DNA from: Taibaiella sp.
GTDB taxonomy: Bacteria > Bacteroidota > Bacteroidia > Chitinophagales > Chitinophagaceae
DNA length: 64,000 nucleotides
NCBI GenBank assembly: GCA_016786705.1
Contig: JAEUVV010000006.1
Span: 248,001-312,000 of the forward strand
Direction: 5' to 3'
Below are positions 59,061 to 64,000 of the stretch, piece by piece. The notes below the pieces were generated by a model that saw nothing but the letters and a program-made list of their open reading frames with translations, did not search any database and was not told the DNA's origin. Both the position numbers and the translations under genes were made by a program. Every line of letters starts with the position of its first letter. Position 1 is the stretch's first letter.

Positions 59061-62000
59061 TTATTTAAGGATTTCCAGCTTTTTATTCACCATACCTTTA
59101 TTGGTTTGTATTTTGATATGATAAACACCTGCAGCCAGGTCTTTATTGAACACTATACGGTGTTTGTTGCTGCGCTTGTCAGATATATCCCGGCTAAGCA
59201 CTTCCTGGCCGACAACGTTAAACACTTTCAGGTTGCTTATTTCTATACCTGAAGCGGCTTCCAGGAATACTACATTGTCATAGGTTGGATTAGGATATAG
59301 TTTGATTTGTGCTTCATTGTCCACATTATTAACACCCACGCCACCAATGATCGTAACCATGATGCTGTCTACTACCTCGCCGCAAGTACTGTTGGAAAAC
59401 AGTTTAAGCCAGTAGTTACCATTCGCAGTGTATTGGTGCTGGGTCGTTGGAACTGTTGTGGTATCTCTTGGACTGCCATCACCATAATCCCAGATGTATT
59501 GAACAATATTTACCGGGTTGTCTGCAGTGAAAATAAAGGTAGAAGCTGTCTGGGCGGTAACCAGGATACCATCCAGTTCCGGCATCTGCCCGTTTACGAT
59601 CAACTCTACTGTATCTATAGTAAGACAGGCATCAGGGCTGGTTACATAAACGATGTAAGTACCTGCTGCAGTTGCTTCAATAGTTCTTGTTGTCTCACCT
59701 GTACTCCAGTAATAGCTTCCCCCGTTCTGGCCGCCCGGACCGGCATCCAGGACCTGCATACCACCACCGCATATGGTTGTTGTGGTCCCTAAGTCTACAA
59801 TAGGTTTAGATCTTATGGTCGCACTGATCGTGTCATAACCCACACAACCAAAACTGTTGGTTACCGCGACATGGTAAACACCCGTCTGGCCGATCGCCCT
59901 TGAGCTGGATGTAGTACCGTTATCCCAAAGGTAAGTAGCATTATTAGGCTGAGGACCCGCTTCCAGGTTGAAGGTTGCCGCAACCGCGATACAAGTATCA
60001 AAATCAGCACCGATATTAACCGCAGGAACCGGGTTTACCGTAGCAACAACCGGCACACGCGCTGCTTCACAGATTGAAGATGCCCTGTAGTGAACACTTC
60101 CGTTAAATGCACGGCCAAGGTTGGTTCCGCCAAAGGAAGAACAAAGGCCTGTTCCGGTAATGATATCCAGGTCGGCATTAGAATACAATGTAGGAGTAGG
60201 CATATTGGTATAGGCAGCATCGTATTCAATATAAATACCGGTCAACACATTGGGTGCAATGGTAATTGTTGTAGGAATAGGGATATTGAACTGTACTCCC
60301 GCCGTTGTTGTCGGGATAACTGCTGTTGTATGCAGGGTCCAGGCCGAAGGGTTGGTTTCATTACCTACGAATGTACCATTTCTGGTATATACTTTCACCG
60401 TAACATTGCTGCCGCCGGAATATGCTTTGGCTTTAAAACTATCAATGGTCAGGCTGATATTCGGGTCAATATCAAACATAACGCCGCCCGTACACCCGTT
60501 TCCGCCAGCATCCGTGGTAGATAAGGTCGCTGCCGCAACGCTGCCGCTTGCCGCTTCGGTTACATAATAGGTAGTTGTTGTGTTAATATTTGGCGTAGTA
60601 AAGGTATTGCCTGTAGCTAATGGCACTCCTCCGGTTACATTTTCATACCAACGAACAGTATTGGTAGGTATTGCCGGGGTCGCTGTTAGCTGAAGTGTAC
60701 CCGGACCACACCTGGAAGCTCCTGTACCAACTGGCTGAACGGGGGTGTTAACATTTACGGTATCCGGAACTGAAGTAGCGACTACATTACTGTTACATTT
60801 TACCTGTAACCTGTAGTGGGTAGTAGTCGTAAGGGTAGCGACAGCTAAAGTCGGGTTGGTAGCTCCGGCAATATCAGTCCAGGTCGCCCCTGTAGGGGAG
60901 CTCTGCCACTGGAAGGTCTGACCTACAGCAGGCTGAATGGTGGTGTTTAAAGTAAGATTGGTACTGCCGGTAACACAAAGGCTGCTTGGTGTCGCAGTGG
61001 CTACAAGATTAGTAGGTGGAGTTACTGCGGTACATAATGGCATTGTATTAACCTGGATACTATAATCTTCTGTTTCTCCATAGTATTCATTCGAACAAGG
61101 ACTAAAGGAGGTAGCACCCTCTACTACCCGCACTCTGAATTTTGTCACTCCTAAAAGTGCTGTAGCCGGAACAGTAACAGTTCCGTTATAGGTGCCACCA
61201 GCTGTAATGGTATTCGGTGATGCTGCACAAAGCTCCGTTACCGGGTCGAATACACCATCATGGTTCCAGTCGGCCCAGATCCTCACACCGCCACTATATT
61301 GGGTTACATTTACAGCGACATTAAAAGTAGTGCCCTGGATGGCGGTAATCTGCATGGACATATAATTGGAATAGCCCACTGCTCCGCTGGCACAGCCGGT
61401 ATTATTGTTCGTTACATTCACAACAGCACCTGTAGTAGCAAAACTGTTCAGGGTAGCGCCGTTAGAACAGCCGTAAGTATAGGTTGGCGTACAGTGGCAA
61501 GTGATAAATGACTTGATGGTGATGTATTTTACGTTGGTATAAACCGGGGTTCCGCTGTTACATATTGAGCGTAAGCGATAATAGGTCGCGGTAGTAATAC
61601 CTGCAGCAATGGTAGAGTTTGGATTAGTCGCTCCTGCGATATCGGTCCAGGGGCCTGCGGCAGCAGCAGATTGCTGCCATTGATAGGCCATACCAGAGCC
61701 AAAGGTAATACCGTTTGCCGCCAAGGTAAACGCGGTATTAGGACATACGGAATCCGGGACGGATGGTGCTACAGTACCCGCATTAGGGGTTCCGGTACAA
61801 CCTGTAGCAGATACTAGCAGGCTATAATCTTCGGTTTCCCCGTAGTATTCATTCCCACAAGGGTTAAAGGTTGTAGAACCTTCAACTACTCTCACGCGGA
61901 ATTTTGTTACCCCTCCCAGAGCGGTAGCCGGAACGGTAACGGTACCGTTATAACTACTGCCACTGCTAATCGTATTGGGGGATTCCGCGCAAAGCTCGGT

Positions 62001-64000
62001 AACCGGGTCGAATATGCCATCATGGTTCCAGTCGGCCCAGATCTTAACGCCACCACTGTATTGGGTTACTTCAACAGCGACATTAAAAGTCATCCCTAAT
62101 GCAGCGGTTATTTGCATGGACATATAATTGGAATAACCCACACCCCCGCTGGCACAGCCGGTATTGTTATTGGTTACATTTACCATAGCTCCTGTTGTAG
62201 CAAAACTGTTCAGCGTAGCCCCGTTAGAACAGCCATAAGTGTAGGTAGGGGTACAATAACAGTTGATAAAGGATTTTATCGTTACCTGTTTTGCATTGGT
62301 GTATACTGGTGTTCCGCTATTACATATCGAACGTAAACGATAATAGGTCGCGGTAGTAATACCTGCAGCAATGGTATAGGACGGGTTAGTAGCACCCGCG
62401 ATATCGGTCCAGGGGCCTGTAGCTGCAGCGGATTGCTGCCATTGATAGGCCATACCAGAGCCATAAGTGATACCATCTGCCGCCAATGTAAATGCAATGT
62501 TAGGACATACGGAATCCGGAACGGATGCCGCAACAGTACCTGCATTAGGCGTACCGCTACAGGCTGTAGTCATGGTATAAGTTAAGCGTATTTCGGGTAA
62601 ATAGTTCTCTGTGGACAAGTTAGTTGCATCGCCGGGGTCAGAGCCATCCTGCCGCATATAGGCCTGCCTGTTCTGAATAGTGCTAGAACGGTTCATATAT
62701 TTAGCATTACCGCTACCGCCATAAGCATCATATACCATAACGACCAGGTTATCACTATTATAGGTGAATGGTGTGGTCAATGTAAACATTTTCCAGCCGG
62801 TTGTGGTGCCATGAAAATCAACCGAAGCATTAAAGGCCGGAGTAAGCCCGCCCGTATAGGTGGCGGAGTTCCAGGCGGCCGCTGTCAATGTATTCGCAGT
62901 AGTCGTACGGAAAAAAACTTTATTGGGGCTTACTGCATTATTACCATCGGTAGTACCCCGGTTATATTCTATCGCAGAAATACTTATATTGGAAACCCCT
63001 ATTTCAGATGCCAGGTAAAGATTGGCATGTCTCTGGAAGCCGTACCAGTTAGAGGTAGGGGTATAGTAATCGGCCCCCATACCACTTGTAGGGGTAATAG
63101 TTACCGTAGGGTCAATAGTTACAGGGAAAGAGCGGTTGCCTGCTTTTAACCAGTCAGCCGGAACTTTTGTAGTCACTTTTAGGCCCCCGGCAACAAACTG
63201 AACGTCATAATTACAAACCAGGACGTTTTGCTCCTTTTGCTTTTTTTCCAGCTCTGACAGTTTCGCTAGAGGCGCATTAACAAGAAACAAGGCCTTATTT
63301 TTATTAATTGCCTGATCGAAAGCTACAATCTGGCCAAAATAAATCCCGTCTGTTCCCGGGATATTAATATGGAAATCTTTAGCAGAGAAAGTATTCTGTT
63401 TTTTGATGCCGGCAACATCTACAGTCCAGCCGGAAGGCATAGGGATAAACTGGCTAAACTCTATTATGGTACCTTTTGGCAGTCCTTTGACCTGTTGTGA
63501 TAATGCATGTACAATGGTATTGTTTTCAATACCGTTAGGCAACATTTCAAATTGCTCTGTAATACCTTCATAAACATTCGCGTAATTAATCGTTTTTTCA
63601 CTTTGCTTAACAGGAGTCTTTTTCTGTGCGTTCACAACAGTAGTCCCGTTAGAAAAACTCATAGCCGGTTGTTGCCACCAGTTAAAAGCGATCCCGTTGC
63701 TCAAAACCATCTGAACCGGGTAAGTACCCGGATTTTGAGGCAGGTAGGTTTTAAATTCATTGGACTCATTGGCAAATGAATAGCCGGTTTTATTTGCCGG
63801 CACCAGGGATAAGCTGATGTCCTGCCAGCGGTTAGCCGCATCTTTGTAATGGTACGTTCCTCCTGTCACCACAGTAAACGAACCATTTGAATTTTTAAAA
63901 TGCTTTGCATTCCTGGTCCTCCTGTCAGCCACCTCATCAGAAGGCTGGAAACCAGCAAATGAACCTCCACGCTCGTAACGTGCATCCTTAACCCTGGTAG
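59061..64000 (-). CDS. Large surface protein with GEVED, Ig-like and PKD domains and T9SS sorting tail (start beyond right edge)
   Basis: The frame has no stop up to base 64000, so the N terminus is missing; at least 1646 residues are visible. The first 270 resemble the YD/RHS-type region (RRTRNAKHFKNSNGSFTVVTGG, YHYKDAANRWQDI). Next is a beta-sandwich/discoidin-like domain (about 300-450). A tandem pair of 254-residue units follows, each with an Ig-like part (WTDIAGATNP) and a GEVED domain (IWADWNHDGIFDPVTELC). Further Ig-like domains and a PKD domain (YIWDYGDGSP) come next. The end is a type A T9SS sorting domain (IKLYPNPTYDNVVF to KKLEILK). It is probably an adhesin or sheath protein. Confidence 0.88.
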   Translation of the reverse strand, partial: TRVKDARYERGGSFAGFQPSDEVADRRTRNAKHFKNSNGSFTVVTGGTYHYKDAANRWQDISLSLVPANKTGYSFANESNEFKTYLPQNPGTYPVQMVLSNGIAFNWWQQPAMSFSNGTTVVNAQKKTPVKQSEKTINYANVYEGITEQFEMLPNGIENNTIVHALSQQVKGLPKGTIIEFSQFIPMPSGWTVDVAGIKKQNTFSAKDFHINIPGTDGIYFGQIVAFDQAINKNKALFLVNAPLAKLSELEKKQKEQNVLVCNYDVQFVAGGLKVTTKVPADWLKAGNRSFPVTIDPTVTITPTSGMGADYYTPTSNWYGFQRHANLYLASEIGVSNISISAIEYNRGTTDGNNAVSPNKVFFRTTTANTLTAAAWNSATYTGGLTPAFNASVDFHGTTTGWKMFTLTTPFTYNSDNLVVMVYDAYGGSGNAKYMNRSSTIQNRQAYMRQDGSDPGDATNLSTENYLPEIRLTYTMTTACSGTPNAGTVAASVPDSVCPNIAFTLAADGITYGSGMAYQWQQSAAATGPWTDIAGATNPSYTIAAGITTATYYRLRSICNSGTPVYTNAKQVTIKSFINCYCTPTYTYGCSNGATLNSFATTGAMVNVTNNNTGCASGGVGYSNYMSMQITAALGMTFNVAVEVTQYSGGVKIWADWNHDGIFDPVTELCAESPNTISSGSSYNGTVTVPATALGGVTKFRVRVVEGSTTFNPCGNEYYGETEDYSLLVSATGCTGTPNAGTVAPSVPDSVCPNTAFTLAANGITFGSGMAYQWQQSAAAAGPWTDIAGATNPNSTIAAGITTATYYRLRSICNSGTPVYTNVKYITIKSFITCHCTPTYTYGCSNGATLNSFATTGAVVNVTNNNTGCASGAVGYSNYMSMQITAIQGTTFNVAVNVTQYSGGVRIWADWNHDGVFDPVTELCAASPNTITAGGTYNGTVTVPATALLGVTKFRVRVVEGATSFSPCSNEYYGETEDYSIQVNTMPLCTAVTPPTNLVATATPSSLCVTGSTNLTLNTTIQPAVGQTFQWQSSPTGATWTDIAGATNPTLAVATLTTTTHYRLQVKCNSNVVATSVPDTVNVNTPVQPVGTGASRCGPGTLQLTATPAIPTNTVRWYENVTGGVPLATGNTFTTPNINTTTTYYVTEAASGSVAAATLSTTDAGGNGCTGGVMFDIDPNISLTIDSFKAKAYSGGSNVTVKVYTRNGTFVGNETNPSAWTLHTTAVIPTTTAGVQFNIPIPTTITIAPNVLTGIYIEYDAAYTNMPTPTLYSNADLDIITGTGLCSSFGGTNLGRAFNGSVHYRASSICEAARVPVVATVNPVPAVNIGADFDTCIAVAATFNLEAGPQPNNATYLWDNGTTSSSRAIGQTGVYHVAVTNSFGCVGYDTISATIRSKPIVDLGTTTTICGGGMQVLDAGPGGQNGGSYYWSTGETTRTIEATAAGTYIVYVTSPDACLTIDTVELIVNGQMPELDGILVTAQTASTFIFTADNPVNIVQYIWDYGDGSPRDTTTVPTTQHQYTANGNYWLKLFSNSTCGEVVDSIMVTIIGGVGVNNVDNEAQIKLYPNPTYDNVVFLEAASGIEISNLKVFNVVGQEVLSRDISDKRSNKHRIVFNKDLAAGVYHIKIQTNKGMVNKKLEILK
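61046..61807 (-). repeat. Tandem 762-bp repeat, second unit
   Basis: This stretch repeats 61808-62569 at an exact offset of 762 bp (254 codons), checked at two landmarks (the CATTAGG start and the ACCGGGTCGAA block), with no net insertion or deletion between them. It encodes the second Ig-like plus GEVED unit of the giant T9SS protein. Confidence 0.85.
61808..62569 (-). repeat. Tandem 762-bp repeat, first unit
   Basis: This is the first Ig-like plus GEVED unit of the giant protein. The two units remain very close at both DNA and protein level. Differences are mostly single substitutions, such as GITYGSG/GITFGSG and HDGIFD/HDGVFD. Confidence 0.85.

Noticed and set aside
59307..63779. Several plus-strand frames of 70-160 residues inside the giant T9SS gene
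   Set aside because: All are antisense to repeated Thr/Gly/Asn-rich coding sequence and repeat with it.

Overview
The window looks like chromosome from a Bacteroidota bacterium, most likely in or near the Chitinophagaceae. The evidence is a SusC/RagA-type TonB receptor, two proteins with C-terminal type IX secretion (T9SS) sorting domains, a GldE homologue beside ssb and mutY, a bacterial GGGP-synthase-like lipid enzyme, and many -7 boxes of the Bacteroidota form TAnnTTTG with hardly any Shine-Dalgarno sequences. No rRNA, tRNA, CRISPR array or intact insertion sequence was seen.

Layout. 1-6.4 kb: partial TonB receptor, purD, a ferredoxin-NADP reductase-like flavoprotein and mreBCD. 6.3-18.8 kb: TPR protein, YfhO membrane protein, AraC regulator, M16 and M28 peptidases, a ferredoxin-reductase fusion, an RsmI-like methylase, two lipoproteins and murI. 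18.9-26.5 kb: two OmpH/Skp chaperones, an OlsB-like acyltransferase, and a transporter block (UMF1 MFS, sodium symporter, beta-barrel protein, POT peptide transporter). 26.7-33.8 kb: SNF2 helicase with two SWIM motifs, CNNM/CBS protein, DUF2071 and S4 proteins. 34-44.7 kb: secreted metalloprotease with T9SS tail, YafK-like L,D-transpeptidase, rlmH, a metzincin, DUF3859, GGGPS, UvrD/PcrA helicase, YceI, LD-carboxypeptidase and small envelope proteins. 44.7-49.3 kb: dGTPase followed by an AT-rich accessory island. 49.3-64 kb: DUF937, tryptophan dioxygenase, MBL hydrolase, NAD synthase, SpmAB-like protein, AraC regulator, gldE-ssb-mutY and a giant adhesin-like T9SS protein cut by the window edge.

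The accessory island (about 46.1-49.2 kb) is the most unusual part. It encodes an AbiE-type toxin-antitoxin pair whose two genes converge and overlap by 8 bp at their 3' ends, rather than forming the usual antitoxin-toxin operon. Upstream of the antitoxin are two promoters of the same design: TTG, 19-20 bp, TAnnTTYG, then immediately a perfect 24-bp palindrome. The two palindromes share a half-site pattern, which fits duplicated autoregulatory operators. The toxin has its own promoter with no such palindrome. Next to the toxin lies about 0.8 kb of apparently decayed DNA.

Functionally, the rest is mostly envelope and housekeeping: cell shape and peptidoglycan (MreBCD, MurI, L,D-transpeptidase, LD-carboxypeptidase), outer-membrane biogenesis (OmpH/Skp), lipids (GGGPS, OlsB-like), peptide breakdown and uptake (M16, M28, POT), DNA maintenance (UvrD, SSB, MutY, SNF2, dGTPase), rRNA modification (RlmH, RsmI-like) and T9SS-linked secretion.
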